Notes under the pieces: model-generated
What the model was told of the DNA's origin: nothing
The model's database searches: none
The model's input: the letters and a program-made list of their open reading frames with translations, nothing else
In this document: positions 17,634 to 26,000 of the stretch, piece after piece
How positions within the stretch are numbered: position 1 is the stretch's first letter
Layout: each line of letters starts with the position of its first letter
Program-made: the position numbers and the translations under genes
Assembly (NCBI RefSeq): GCF_019711315.1
Contig: NZ_CP081294.1
Location: forward strand, 1,736,001 to 1,800,000
DNA length: 64,000 nucleotides
Direction of reading: 5' to 3'
Origin: Qipengyuania gelatinilytica
Lineage (GTDB): Bacteria > Pseudomonadota > Alphaproteobacteria > Sphingomonadales > Sphingomonadaceae

Positions 17634-17732
17634 TGCCCGTCCACAATCCTCCTCGTGCCGGTTGCTGTCAACCGAGGCCCACGGTAATGCACCGTTTCTC
17701 TGGCACGACGTCACGCATTCGAGGGGGCTTTC

Positions 17733-18746
17733 TTGGCTACTGGTCTACCCAAGACAATGACTGCAATGGGTTACGACAACCCGGGCGGTCCGGAAGTTTT
17801 CCGGCCAGAAGAAGTACCTGTGCCCGAGCCGGGGCGGAACCAGGTGCTGATCGAGGTCAGCCATGCCGGTGTGAACCGTCCCGACGTCATCCAGCGGCAG
17901 GGTTTCTACCCGCCGCCGCCGGGCGCCTCGCCCATTCCCGGGCTCGAAATTGCCGGCAAGGTGGTGGCCGTGGGTGAAGGCGTGGCACCGGAAATGCTCA
18001 ACCGCCGCGTTTGCGCGCTGGTGAGCGGCGGCGGCTATGCCGAATATTGCCTCGCCCATGCGGCACATTGCCTCACCGTCCCGCGCCATCTCGACATGGC
18101 TGAGGCCGCAGCGATTCCCGAAACGCTGTTCACCGTCTGGCACAATGTCTTCGAGCGCGGCTTTGCCGCCGACGGGGAGACCCTGCTGGTCCATGGCGGC
18201 ACCAGCGGCATCGGTACCATGGCGATCCAGCTCGCCAAGGCCTTCGAGATGACGGTCGTCACGACTGCCGGAAGCGAGGAAAAATGCAGCGCCGCCCGTG
18301 AGTTGGGTGCGGACCTTGCGATCAATTACAAGACCCAGGACTTTGTCGAGGAAGTGAAGAAATTCACCGAAGGCAAGGGTGTCGACGTCGTTCTCGACAT
18401 GGTGTCGGGCGATTATGTCCAGCGCAATCTCGATTGCCTCGCCGAAGACGGACGTCATGTCACCATCGCGGTGCTCGGCGGGCTGAAGGCGGAAATCAAC
18501 ATGGCGAAGCTGATGAGCAAGCGCCAGATGATGACCGGATCGACGCTGCGCCCGCGCTCTGACGAGTTCAAGGCACTGCTCGCGGACGAGATCTACAACC
18601 ACGCCTGGCCGCTTGTCGAAGACCGGACGATTGCGCCGGTGATGGACAAGATTTTCCCGCTGGCGGAGGTTTCAGCCGCCCATGCGCGGATGGAAGGCGG
18701 CGATCATATCGGCAAGATCGTGCTGAAAGTACGCGAAGAATCCTGA
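17733..18746 (+). CDS. NAD(P)H-quinone oxidoreductase, PIG3/zeta-crystallin type
   Basis: A 337-residue zinc-independent medium-chain dehydrogenase. The N-terminal GroES-like domain (MGYDNPGGPEVF ... HAGVNRPDVIQRQGFYPPPPGAS) is characteristic of the PIG3 subfamily; the Rossmann domain follows with VHGGTSGIGTMAIQLAKAF as its nucleotide loop. It likely reduces quinones with NADPH. I prefer the TTG at 17733, with GAGGGGG 5 bases upstream; an in-frame ATG at 17757 lacks a comparable site. The DUF1192 gene is divergent, 99 bases away. Confidence 0.9.
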   Translation: MATGLPKTMTAMGYDNPGGPEVFRPEEVPVPEPGRNQVLIEVSHAGVNRPDVIQRQGFYPPPPGASPIPGLEIAGKVVAVGEGVAPEMLNRRVCALVSGGGYAEYCLAHAAHCLTVPRHLDMAEAAAIPETLFTVWHNVFERGFAADGETLLVHGGTSGIGTMAIQLAKAFEMTVVTTAGSEEKCSAARELGADLAINYKTQDFVEEVKKFTEGKGVDVVLDMVSGDYVQRNLDCLAEDGRHVTIAVLGGLKAEINMAKLMSKRQMMTGSTLRPRSDEFKALLADEIYNHAWPLVEDRTIAPVMDKIFPLAEVSAAHARMEGGDHIGKIVLKVREES

Positions 18747-18812
18747 CTCGAAACGGTAGCAAAGACGCCGTTCCGTAACCGAATGGAGATTCGCACGTAA
18801 CATTCGCCTGCC

Positions 18813-19724
18813 ATGGCATCCTCCAAACAGCATGGGGGATGGACCGTGACTGAGCTGCCCAAGGACCTGACCGATTTCACCAATGTGGCGGGCTTTCCGC
18901 CGGTCGAACCCAGCGTCCCCGAACGGATCGTCGACGAACGGCGCAAGTACCGGACGATCTGGATCAGCGACATCCACCTAGGCACCAAGGGCTGCAATGC
19001 CGAGCTGCTGATCGACTTCCTCGATCATACCGACAGCGAGACGATGTACCTCGTCGGCGACATTATCGACGGCTGGCGGCTGAAGAAGAAGTTCTACTGG
19101 CCGCCCGAACACAACGACATCGTCTGGCGCATCCTCAAGCGCGCAAAGCGCGGCACGCGGATCGTCTATATTCCGGGCAATCATGACGAGATGATCCGGC
19201 CCTTTGCGGGCATGAATTTCGGCGGAGTCGAGATCGTGCGCGCCGCCTTCCACGATACTGCAGACGGGCGCCGGCTGATGGTGCTGCACGGCGACGAATT
19301 CGACACGATCATGCTCGCCCACCGCTGGCTCGCCTTCGTCGGCGACGCGCTCTACCACCTGATGATGAAACTTAACGGTTGGGTCGCGCGCGTGCGCAGC
19401 ATGCTGGGCCTTCCGTACTGGTCGATTTCGAAGGCGGCCAAGCACAAGGTCAAGAACGCGGTCGAGTTCATCTCAAAATACGAGGAAGTGGTCGCGCGCG
19501 CGGCTGGCGAGCGCGGGGTGGACGGCGTCGTCTGCGGCCATATCCACACTGCCGAGATCCGCGACTTCACCCACGAAGGGCGCAAGGTCGAATATTATAA
19601 CGACGGCGACTGGATCGAAGGCTGCAACGCGCTGGTCGAGCATTTCGACGGCACGATGGAACTGCTGCACTGGCCCGAGGAAGTTGCCCGCCGCGAGCCT
19701 GCGCTGAAGCAGGAAGCTGCGTGA
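18813..19724 (+). CDS. LpxH-like metallophosphoesterase (UDP-2,3-diacylglucosamine diphosphatase family)
   Basis: A 303-residue calcineurin-type phosphoesterase with DIHLGTKG, GDIIDGW, GNHDEM and GHIHTAE metal-binding blocks in order. By family it may hydrolyse UDP-2,3-diacylglucosamine in lipid A synthesis, but alphaproteobacteria usually use LpxI for that step and these LpxH-like proteins may act on other envelope lipids. The ATG at 18813 has no clear Shine-Dalgarno; an in-frame GTG at 18846 is preceded by GGGGGATGG and may be the true start, giving 292 residues. The stop overlaps the glycosyltransferase start (GTGA), so the two are translated together. Confidence 0.85.
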   Translation: MASSKQHGGWTVTELPKDLTDFTNVAGFPPVEPSVPERIVDERRKYRTIWISDIHLGTKGCNAELLIDFLDHTDSETMYLVGDIIDGWRLKKKFYWPPEHNDIVWRILKRAKRGTRIVYIPGNHDEMIRPFAGMNFGGVEIVRAAFHDTADGRRLMVLHGDEFDTIMLAHRWLAFVGDALYHLMMKLNGWVARVRSMLGLPYWSISKAAKHKVKNAVEFISKYEEVVARAAGERGVDGVVCGHIHTAEIRDFTHEGRKVEYYNDGDWIEGCNALVEHFDGTMELLHWPEEVARREPALKQEAA

Positions 19725-20797
19725 AGTTGCCCGAAGACCAGCCCTTGCTCCCGGGCGCCCCCTCTTCGCCGCGCCAGCGTATCGCGATAGTCACCGATGC
19801 CTGGTTGCCGCAGATGAACGGAGTCGTCCGCACGCTGACGACGACCTGCGACCTCCTGCGCGAACAGGGCCACGAGGTCATGGTCGTATCGCCCGACCAG
19901 TTCGCATCGGTTCCCTGTCCGACTTATCCCGAAATCCGGCTGGCGCTTAGCCGTCCGGGCGCCGTCGCCCGCAAGCTGCGCGAATTCGCGCCGGGCGCGA
20001 TCCATATTGCCACCGAGGGACCGCTCGGCCTTGCAGCACGGCGTTATTGCAACCGGCGCGGCACGCCGTTCACCACCGCCTATCACACGCAGTTTCCCGA
20101 ATATGTCGCCAAGCGCACGCACCTGCCCGCGCAATGGTTCTGGCGCTATATCGAGTGGTTCCACGGCCCCGCCAGCAGGGTGCTGGTCGCCACGCACAGC
20201 ATTCGCGAGGAATTGCGCGGACACGGCCTTGCACAGCTCCACCACTGGACTCGCGGGGTCGATCTCGACTGTTTCGACCCGTTTGCCCCGCCGCCGCGCG
20301 AGTTCGCCCATCTGCAGCGACCGATCCAGCTTTATGTCGGTCGTGTAGCGGTGGAGAAGAATATCGAGGCCTTCCTCGAGGCCGAACACCCGGGCAGCAA
20401 GGTCGTCGTCGGCGACGGGCCTTCGCTCGACCGGCTCAGGGCCCGCTATCCCGACGCGCTCTTCCTTGGCCGCAAATCGGGGCGCGAGCTGGCGGGATGT
20501 TATGCCGGAGCCGACGTTTTCGTCTTCCCGAGTCGGACCGATACCTTCGGCCTCGTGATGATCGAGGCACTGGCCTGCGGCACGCCGGTCGCGGCGTTCC
20601 CCGTTGCGGGTCCGCGCGATATCGTGGTCGACGAGGTCGGCGCGCTGTCGGAAAACCTCGACCGGGCGATCGACGCCGCGCTCTATTGCGACCGCAGGGC
20701 ATGCGCGGATTACGGCGCACGCTTCAGCTGGGAAGCGGCGACCGACCAGTTCCTTGCAGGCCTTGCCGAGCTGGAACCCGGCGCGCTGGCAGACTAG
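19721..20797 (+). CDS. GT4 family glycosyltransferase
   Basis: A 358-residue GT-B glycosyltransferase. The N-terminal acceptor domain starts RIAIVTDAWLPQMNGVVRTL, and the donor domain shows YVGRVAVEKNIEAFLEAE, FLGRKSGRELAGCYAGADVFVFPSRTDTFGLVMIEALACGTPV with the E-x7-E donor-binding motif. It resembles GDP-mannose- or UDP-sugar-dependent lipid glycosyltransferases (MgtA/SqdX-like). Coupling by GTGA overlap to an LpxH-like phosphoesterase suggests the pair acts in one envelope (glyco)lipid pathway (inference). The stop is shared as CTAG with the convergent lipoprotein. Confidence 0.88.
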   Translation: MKLPEDQPLLPGAPSSPRQRIAIVTDAWLPQMNGVVRTLTTTCDLLREQGHEVMVVSPDQFASVPCPTYPEIRLALSRPGAVARKLREFAPGAIHIATEGPLGLAARRYCNRRGTPFTTAYHTQFPEYVAKRTHLPAQWFWRYIEWFHGPASRVLVATHSIREELRGHGLAQLHHWTRGVDLDCFDPFAPPPREFAHLQRPIQLYVGRVAVEKNIEAFLEAEHPGSKVVVGDGPSLDRLRARYPDALFLGRKSGRELAGCYAGADVFVFPSRTDTFGLVMIEALACGTPVAAFPVAGPRDIVVDEVGALSENLDRAIDAALYCDRRACADYGARFSWEAATDQFLAGLAELEPGALAD

Positions 20798-21417
20798 CTG
20801 CCGGCGCCCCAGCCGCCGTCGTCGGCGTAATAATCGTCCGCGCCGCTGTCCGCACCCCAGCCGGTACCATCGTCATAGCTGGCTCCGTCCCAGTCGCTCG
20901 TGCTGCCGGCGGCCCAGTCGCTGGTGCCGCCAGTGTAGAACAGGCTTCCGGTATCTGCTCCCTGTGCAGCGATCGCGACAGCCGCCACGTTGGCTTCGAG
21001 CGTGTCACGGCTGGCGGCCATACCGAAATCGCCGTATTTACTGCCCCAGATCTTGAGCGCCTTGCGAAGCTCGAATTCGACCTTCTCTTCGCTCAGCACC
21101 ATGTTGTCGCCCATCGGGACCATCGGCATGTCGACGGTCACTGCCACCTTGGTGATGCCTTCTCCTTGGGAGAAGTCCATCTTGATCCGGCCCGGGTCGT
21201 ATCCGTCCTTGGCAGGAACAGTGAAGACGAGGCTGTCGCCCTCGCTGGACAGGGCGATCGGGGCTACGCCGCCAATCCCCGAGGTGCTGCCGGCGATCTG
21301 CGCCAGCTCCTGCTTGATGGCAGCCGCGTCGCCGCGCACACCGACGTCGAAGTCGGGACCGCTCTCCCCGCAGGCGGTCAATGCCAGGCTGGCCAGTACT
21401 ATTGCAGTCTTCTTCAT
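20794..21417 (-). CDS. Hypothetical lipoprotein with Gly/Asp/Trp-rich tail
   Basis: I do not recognise a named family. The 207-residue product has a lipoprotein signal with lipobox LTAC (Cys19). A globular middle part follows (about 25-150; SLVFTVPAKDGYDPGRIKMDFSQGEG and EVKV-like beta segments). The last 45 residues are low-complexity, with repeated SDW/GW/DD/YY (TSDWAAGSTSDWDGASYDDG), acidic and aromatic. GGGGGA precedes the ATG at 21417. It is divergent from trcR, and its stop overlaps that of the glycosyltransferase. Probably an outer-membrane or periplasm-facing anchor protein. Confidence 0.72.
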   Translation of the reverse strand: MKKTAIVLASLALTACGESGPDFDVGVRGDAAAIKQELAQIAGSTSGIGGVAPIALSSEGDSLVFTVPAKDGYDPGRIKMDFSQGEGITKVAVTVDMPMVPMGDNMVLSEEKVEFELRKALKIWGSKYGDFGMAASRDTLEANVAAVAIAAQGADTGSLFYTGGTSDWAAGSTSDWDGASYDDGTGWGADSGADDYYADDGGWGAGS

Positions 21418-21536
21418 TGCGTCCCCCACGCGTTCTAAATGAAAGCAGGGGAATAGCGGCGAATCGTTAAAAAACCGCAGTTTACGCAGCCGTGCTTGCC
21501 GAATCCGTAGCGCTCGCCTACATGGCAGGGTGCAAC

Positions 21537-21569
21537 GGCCGCTCCGCAAGGGGCGGCCCTTATATTTTA
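21537..21569 (+). terminator. Terminator-like hairpin just upstream of trcR
   Basis: GGCCGCTCC, loop GCAA, GGGGCGGCC (one U.G pair), followed by CTTATATTTTA, ending 24 bases before the trcR ATG. The arms nearly copy those of the carD terminator. No plus-strand gene ends within 700 bases upstream, so it would act on the trcR leader itself or on an unseen short transcript. Confidence 0.5.
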
Positions 21570-21592
21570 TACCCATAAGCAAAGGCGCTTAA

Positions 21593-22321
21593 ATGGCCGA
21601 TCAACCCACTCCGCTGATGCCGCATGCGACCGCCACCTGGCTGGTCGACAACACCGGCCTTTCGTTCGAGCAGATCGCAGAATTCTGCGGCCTCCATATC
21701 CTCGAAGTGCAGGCCATGGCCGACGATCTGGCGGGCAGCAAATATACCGGGCGCGATCCGCTCCACTCGGGCGAGCTGACGCAGGAAGAAATCGCCAAGG
21801 GCGAGGAAGACAGCGAATACCGCCTCAAGATGCAGCGCGCTCCGGTCGCGGTCAGCCGCACCAAGGGCCCGCGTTACACGCCCGTGTCGAAGCGCCAGGA
21901 CAAGCCCGATGGCATCGCCTGGCTGCTGCGTAGCCACCCGGAAATTTCCGACGCGCAGATTTCGAAGCTGATCGGCACCACGCGCAATACGATCACCGCG
22001 ATTCGCGAGCGTAGCCACTGGAACATCCAGAACATCCAGCCCAAGGACCCGGTCACGCTCGGCCTGTGTTCTCAGCGCGAGCTCGACGCCGTGGTCGCCA
22101 AGGCCGCTAAGAACCTGCCGGCCCCCGAAGAGGGTGCGGAAGCACCTGTCGCTGCACCGAGCGGCGCCAGCGATCGCGAGAAGCTGATCGAGGAACTGCG
22201 CGCCGAACGCGATGCGAACGAAAAGGCTGCCGCCGAAGCCGCACAGGAAGCCGAGGCCGAAGCATGGCTCACCGCCAAGCGCGCCGCGGAAGAAGCGGGC
22301 GAGGACACGGGCGAAGCCTGA
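21593..22321 (+). CDS. trcR: Cell-cycle transcriptional regulator TrcR (DUF1013)
   Basis: A 242-residue regulator of the DUF1013 family, renamed TrcR, found across alphaproteobacteria and tied to the CtrA/GcrA cell-cycle circuit. The first 60 residues form a helix-turn-helix-like unit (TATWLVDNTGLSFEQIAEFCGLHILEVQAMADD). A second lies at about 105-145 (GIAWLLRSHPEISDAQISKLIGTTRNTITAIRER). The C-terminal 60 residues are a Glu/Ala-rich helix. AAAGGCG precedes the ATG. A terminator-like hairpin lies in its leader and a strong terminator follows the stop. Confidence 0.9.
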   Translation: MADQPTPLMPHATATWLVDNTGLSFEQIAEFCGLHILEVQAMADDLAGSKYTGRDPLHSGELTQEEIAKGEEDSEYRLKMQRAPVAVSRTKGPRYTPVSKRQDKPDGIAWLLRSHPEISDAQISKLIGTTRNTITAIRERSHWNIQNIQPKDPVTLGLCSQRELDAVVAKAAKNLPAPEEGAEAPVAAPSGASDREKLIEELRAERDANEKAAAEAAQEAEAEAWLTAKRAAEEAGEDTGEA

Positions 22322-22340
22322 TCGTCATCGAACACCTTCG

Positions 22341-22379
22341 AAAGGGCGGGAAAGGCTAGACGCTTTTCCCGCCCTTTTT
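22341..22379 (+). terminator. Rho-independent terminator of trcR
   Basis: AAAGGGCGGGAAA and its complement TTTTCCCGCCCTTT form a stem of 13-14 bp around a loop of about 8 nt, ending in TTTTT. It is 20 bases past the trcR stop and 15 bases before the fadD-like start. Confidence 0.9.
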
Positions 22380-22394
22380 ACTTGCGTTTAAGCG

Positions 22395-24083
22395 ATGTTG
22401 CTCCATGTTACTGACATGGATGTAAATAGTTATCCGTACCACCATCCCACCCCTTGGGATGCGAAGTTCGAGCCGGCCAGCCTGCCTGACATGCTGGCCC
22501 GTACGACGGAACGCAATCCGCAGGCACCCTTCCTGCATTTCCTCGGGCGCACCTATGATTACGCCGCCATTCATGGGGAAGCGAAACGCTTTGCCGCCGG
22601 CTTGATCGAACGCGGCATCAAGCCTGGCGACCGGGTCGGCCTCTTCCTGCCCAATGTCCCGATCTATGCCTCGGCCTATTACGGGGCGATGCTGGCGGGT
22701 GCGATCGTCGTGAATTTCTCGCCGCTCTACACGGTGGATGAGCTGGCCTGGCAGGTCGCCGATTCGGGCACGCGCCTGCTTGTAACCGTAGACGTGCCCG
22801 AACTCTATTCGACGGCATCTTCCGTGCTCGATCAGTCGGGGCTCGAGACGCTCGTCGTCGGCTCGCTCGCCGACATGCTGCCGTGGCACAAGAAGCTCGC
22901 GCTCAAGACCCTTGGCCGCAGCAAGGTCGCAAACGTCGACTGGAGCGCGGATACGATCGCATTCTCGGCCCTGCTCGCCGACCCCTCGAACGCGACATTC
23001 CCCGCTATTGATGTCGAGGACGACATTGCCCTGCTGCAATATACCGGCGGCACCACCGGGCGGCCCAAGGGCGCGATGCTCGGCCACTCGCAGCTATCGA
23101 TGAATGCGCAGCAGGTTGCCGGCCTCAATCCCTTCGGCACACTGGACGAAGAAGTCTTCATGGGCGCGCTGCCCTTCTTCCATGTCTTTGCGAATACCGC
23201 GTTGCTCAACCACGCGATGGTGACCGGCGCGTCGATTGCCATGGTCCCGCGCTTCGAGGCGGGGCAGGTGCTCGACACCATCCAGAAGTACAAGACGACC
23301 GGTTTCCCCGGCGTGCCGACCATGTTCCAGGCGTTGCTCGACCATCCCAAGATGGGGAAGACCGACGTCTCGTCGATCAAGGTCTGCATTTCGGGCGGCG
23401 CGCCAATGCCCGCCCCGTTGCACAGCAAGTTCGAGGAAGTGACAGGCGTGCGCGTGGTCGAAGGCTACGGCCTTACCGAAAGTTCGGGCGTGGTCTCGGC
23501 CAATCCCTACAGGGGCGTGCGCAAGAAGGGCACGATCGGGCAGGTCGTGATGGGCACCGAGGTGATCTTCCTCGACAAGGAAGATCCCAGCAAGCTCGCC
23601 GCCGAGGGAGAACCGGGCGAACTGGCAGTCCACGGCCCGCAGATCATGCGCGGCTACTGGAACCGTCCCGAAGCCGATGCCGACACTTTCGTCACGCGCG
23701 GCGGCAAGCGTTACCTGCGCACCGGCGATGTCGCGGTGATGGACGAGGACGGCTTTCTCGAGATCGTCGACCGTATCAAGGACATGATTGCGGTTGGCGG
23801 GTTCAAGGTTTTCCCGAGCCAGGTCGAGGATGTGCTGCTCGAGAATGCCGCAGTAAAAGAGGTGCTGGTGATCGGCGTGCCCGACGATTACCTCGGCGAA
23901 CGTCCGCGCGCCTATGTCACGCTCAATGACGACACCGCGTCTGCCGCAGACCTGGCCAAATGGCTGAACGCCCGCGTGGGCAAGCATGAACGCGTCGAGA
24001 GCGTCGTGATCCGCGAGGAATTGCCCAAGACACTGGTCGGCAAGCTCGATCGCAAGGCACTACGCGCAGAGCTTGGCATTTAA
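22395..24083 (+). CDS. fadD: Long-chain fatty acid--CoA ligase
   Basis: A 562-residue ANL-superfamily acyl-CoA synthetase. It activates fatty acids to acyl-CoA via acyl-AMP, feeding beta-oxidation or phospholipid synthesis. The P-loop LLQYTGGTTGRPKGAML is at 213-229, followed by the adenylation motif VEGYGLTESSG, the RTGDVAVMDEDGFLEIVDRIKDMI hinge and the catalytic C-terminal lysine in LPKTLVGKLDRKALR. The second in-frame ATG (22416) is an alternative start. It has its own short leader after the trcR terminator. Confidence 0.9.
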   Translation: MLLHVTDMDVNSYPYHHPTPWDAKFEPASLPDMLARTTERNPQAPFLHFLGRTYDYAAIHGEAKRFAAGLIERGIKPGDRVGLFLPNVPIYASAYYGAMLAGAIVVNFSPLYTVDELAWQVADSGTRLLVTVDVPELYSTASSVLDQSGLETLVVGSLADMLPWHKKLALKTLGRSKVANVDWSADTIAFSALLADPSNATFPAIDVEDDIALLQYTGGTTGRPKGAMLGHSQLSMNAQQVAGLNPFGTLDEEVFMGALPFFHVFANTALLNHAMVTGASIAMVPRFEAGQVLDTIQKYKTTGFPGVPTMFQALLDHPKMGKTDVSSIKVCISGGAPMPAPLHSKFEEVTGVRVVEGYGLTESSGVVSANPYRGVRKKGTIGQVVMGTEVIFLDKEDPSKLAAEGEPGELAVHGPQIMRGYWNRPEADADTFVTRGGKRYLRTGDVAVMDEDGFLEIVDRIKDMIAVGGFKVFPSQVEDVLLENAAVKEVLVIGVPDDYLGERPRAYVTLNDDTASAADLAKWLNARVGKHERVESVVIREELPKTLVGKLDRKALRAELGI

Positions 24084-24093
24084 CCAGCACCCA

Positions 24094-24132
24094 AAAAGAA
24101 AGGGCCGCTCCCGTCTAGCGCGGGGCGGCCCA
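24094..24132 (-). terminator. Terminator of the bactofilin operon
   Basis: Minus strand GGGCCGCCCCG, 7-nt loop, CGGGAGCGGCCC with one bulged base, then TTTCTTTTT, 22 bases past the bactofilin stop. The plus strand lacks a T run, but the stem may also slow transcription from the convergent fadD-like gene. Confidence 0.8.
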
Positions 24133-24153
24133 ATCCTCTCCTAGAAGGAAAAC

Positions 24154-24621
24154 TCAGTTGGCGAGCTGGAGCTCGGGCTTGCTGTCGCCCTGCGGCTTGG
24201 CAGCGGGCTGCGCGCTCTTCTTCGGGTCGCGGTGTGCGAAACGGCCTTCGACCTGTGCACCCTGCTCGATGGTGAGCGCGTCATAGAAGACGTCGCCGGT
24301 GATCTTGGCGGTCTTGAGGATAACCAGTTCGCGTGCGGTGATCGAACCTTCGACCGTACCGGCAAGACGTGCGCTCTCGGCCTCGATTGCGCCGGTCACC
24401 TTGCTCGTTTCGCCCTGGACCAGGCTGGTGCAGGCGATGTCGCCCTCGATGCTGCCGTCGACATGCAGGTCGGCCGATGCCTTGATGTCGCCCTTGATGG
24501 CGAGGTCGGAACCGAGAACCGAGAAAGTGGAATTGCTTTTGGAGGCCATGGAGGAATTGCGTCCTGGATTAGTGGGCGGCGTGGGCGAGCTCTGGGGCTC
24601 GGCGGATTTCTTCGAGAACAT
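24154..24621 (-). CDS. Bactofilin (polymer-forming cytoskeletal protein)
   Basis: A 155-residue bactofilin. The central beta-helix (about residues 35-125) shows the repeating pattern LAIKGDIKASADLHVDGSIEGDIACTS ... VTGAIEAESARLAGTVEGSI, with flexible polar ends. Bactofilins form non-polar membrane-associated filaments and position cell-wall enzymes. The start at 24621 lies 53 bases inside the upstream M23 peptidase gene, with GGAG 10 bases before it. A downstream ATG (24549) is the alternative. Pairing of bactofilin with an M23 peptidase occurs in cell-shape modules such as Helicobacter CcmA-Csd1. Confidence 0.92.
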   Translation of the reverse strand: MFSKKSAEPQSSPTPPTNPGRNSSMASKSNSTFSVLGSDLAIKGDIKASADLHVDGSIEGDIACTSLVQGETSKVTGAIEAESARLAGTVEGSITARELVILKTAKITGDVFYDALTIEQGAQVEGRFAHRDPKKSAQPAAKPQGDSKPELQLAN

Positions 24622-25729
24622 TGGGGGCTGTCTCCAGGAAGGTACGGGGGTTTACGGCCCGTCCGTTGATACGGACCTCGAAGTGCAGGTGCGGACCGGT
24701 CGAACGCCCGGTGCTGCCAATTGCGCCGATCGTCTCACCCGGTGCGACACGGTCGCCGACCTTCGCGTTGAAGCGCGACATATGCGCATAGCGGGTCATC
24801 AGTCCATTGCCGTGGGTGATTTCGACGGTCTTGCCGTAGCCGCCCTTCCAGCCGACGAAGCTGACGCGGCCCTTGGCAGCGGCATAGATCGGCGTGCCGG
24901 TGGCACCGCGGAAATCGAGACCCTTGTGCATGGCGGCGCGACGGTTGAACGGGTCGCGGCGATAGCCGAAGCCCGAAGAAATCATGTCGCGGCGAGCCGG
25001 AGCGAATTGGGGGACGCCCTCAAGCGCGCTTTCCAGCGCGGTCATGCGGGCCATCGAAAGGCCAAGACGTTCGAAACGCGGATCGATGCTGCCGTCGGCG
25101 CTGGTCGACAGGCCTTCGAGCGGACCACCCATTGCCTGGCTGCCGGCACGGCGGACGACTGCATCGGGATTGAGCTGGAGCTTCTTGAGCGCGTCGGCAG
25201 CGCGGGCCGAGCGCCAGTCTGCATAACGCGTCAGGCCTTCGACGATGGCCAGCTGGCGCGCTTCGATGCGGGCGAGTTCGGCTGCCTGCGGGAAAGCGGC
25301 GCTGACCTTTTCGACCGTAGCGGCGGCTTCACCGGCCGAATCGCTGATTGCGGTATCGACCTTCATGTTCTCGGGCAGCAGCTCGGCAACGCCTTCGATG
25401 AATTCCATGCGGCGGTCGAGATCTTCACTGACCGCATTCAGATCGTCGCCGTAAGCGGCGAGGCGTTCTTCCGAAGTGGCGACCTTGGCTTCGCGGTTCA
25501 GCAGCGACTGGCGATCGGCCGAAGCGCTGTATTGCGCCCAGCCTGCGACTGCCAGCGAGATGGCCCAGACCAGAACGACGAACAGCGCAGTGGCTGCAGC
25601 AGCCTTCTGCACGCGCGATGAAATGGTGATGAAGCGAACCTGGCCTTCCGATCGCATGAAAAATTCGCGATCCGGAAACCAGCTGTTGATGCGGCTTGCC
25701 CAGCCGCCAATGGCGCTATCTTTATCCAA
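24569..25729 (-). CDS. M23 (LytM) peptidase with membrane anchor, bactofilin partner
   Basis: A predicted zinc endopeptidase of 386 residues. It has a conserved cytoplasmic start (WFPDREFFMRSEGQVRFI, as in DUF5930 proteins), one membrane helix (about 43-65), a coiled-coil periplasmic region (80-180) and a LytM domain with intact ligands: MHKGLDF (His268, Asp272) and GPHLHFE (His347, His349). I chose TTG 25729, with AAGGGA 9 bases upstream; a TTG at 25777 (16 residues longer) has no Shine-Dalgarno. Translational overlap with the bactofilin gene suggests the filament localises this hydrolase (inference from family knowledge). Confidence 0.88.
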   Translation of the reverse strand: MDKDSAIGGWASRINSWFPDREFFMRSEGQVRFITISSRVQKAAAATALFVVLVWAISLAVAGWAQYSASADRQSLLNREAKVATSEERLAAYGDDLNAVSEDLDRRMEFIEGVAELLPENMKVDTAISDSAGEAAATVEKVSAAFPQAAELARIEARQLAIVEGLTRYADWRSARAADALKKLQLNPDAVVRRAGSQAMGGPLEGLSTSADGSIDPRFERLGLSMARMTALESALEGVPQFAPARRDMISSGFGYRRDPFNRRAAMHKGLDFRGATGTPIYAAAKGRVSFVGWKGGYGKTVEITHGNGLMTRYAHMSRFNAKVGDRVAPGETIGAIGSTGRSTGPHLHFEVRINGRAVNPRTFLETAPNVLEEIRRAPELAHAAH

Positions 25730-25886
25730 AACGACCCGTCCCTTGGTCTTTGACCCTTGGGCATCGTGTAGGGGCAATCGTTAACAAAATCGAATCCTAG
25801 TTCCCGCGGAATCCACGAGTCGATGCTTCAGCGGGACGAAGCGTTTCGTCGGTGCAGAATTTTCGTTCATCGGCGCGCCACAAAAG

Positions 25887-25901
25887 TTACCAGAAGGTTA
25901 A
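25887..25901. promoter_or_regulatory. CtrA-box-like site in the M23/nadD divergent gap
   Basis: TTAC-N7-TTAA, seven of eight bases of a full CtrA box. The 271-bp gap between the two starts (25730-26000) also holds an inverted repeat GACGAA-gcgt-TTCGTC at 25835-25850. Nothing else in the gap stands out. Confidence 0.25.
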
Positions 25902-26000
25902 TTTTCGGCCTCGAATCGTGAACGTTCCCATGGCGCTGACAGGGCGGCACATCGCTGTTAGGCGGGGTACCATGACCTGCAGCCGCCAGAATCGATTCGC

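Noticed and set aside
17388..17687. 99-codon plus-strand frame over the DUF1192 gene
   Set aside because: The minus-strand frame matches DUF1192 throughout; the plus frame matches nothing.
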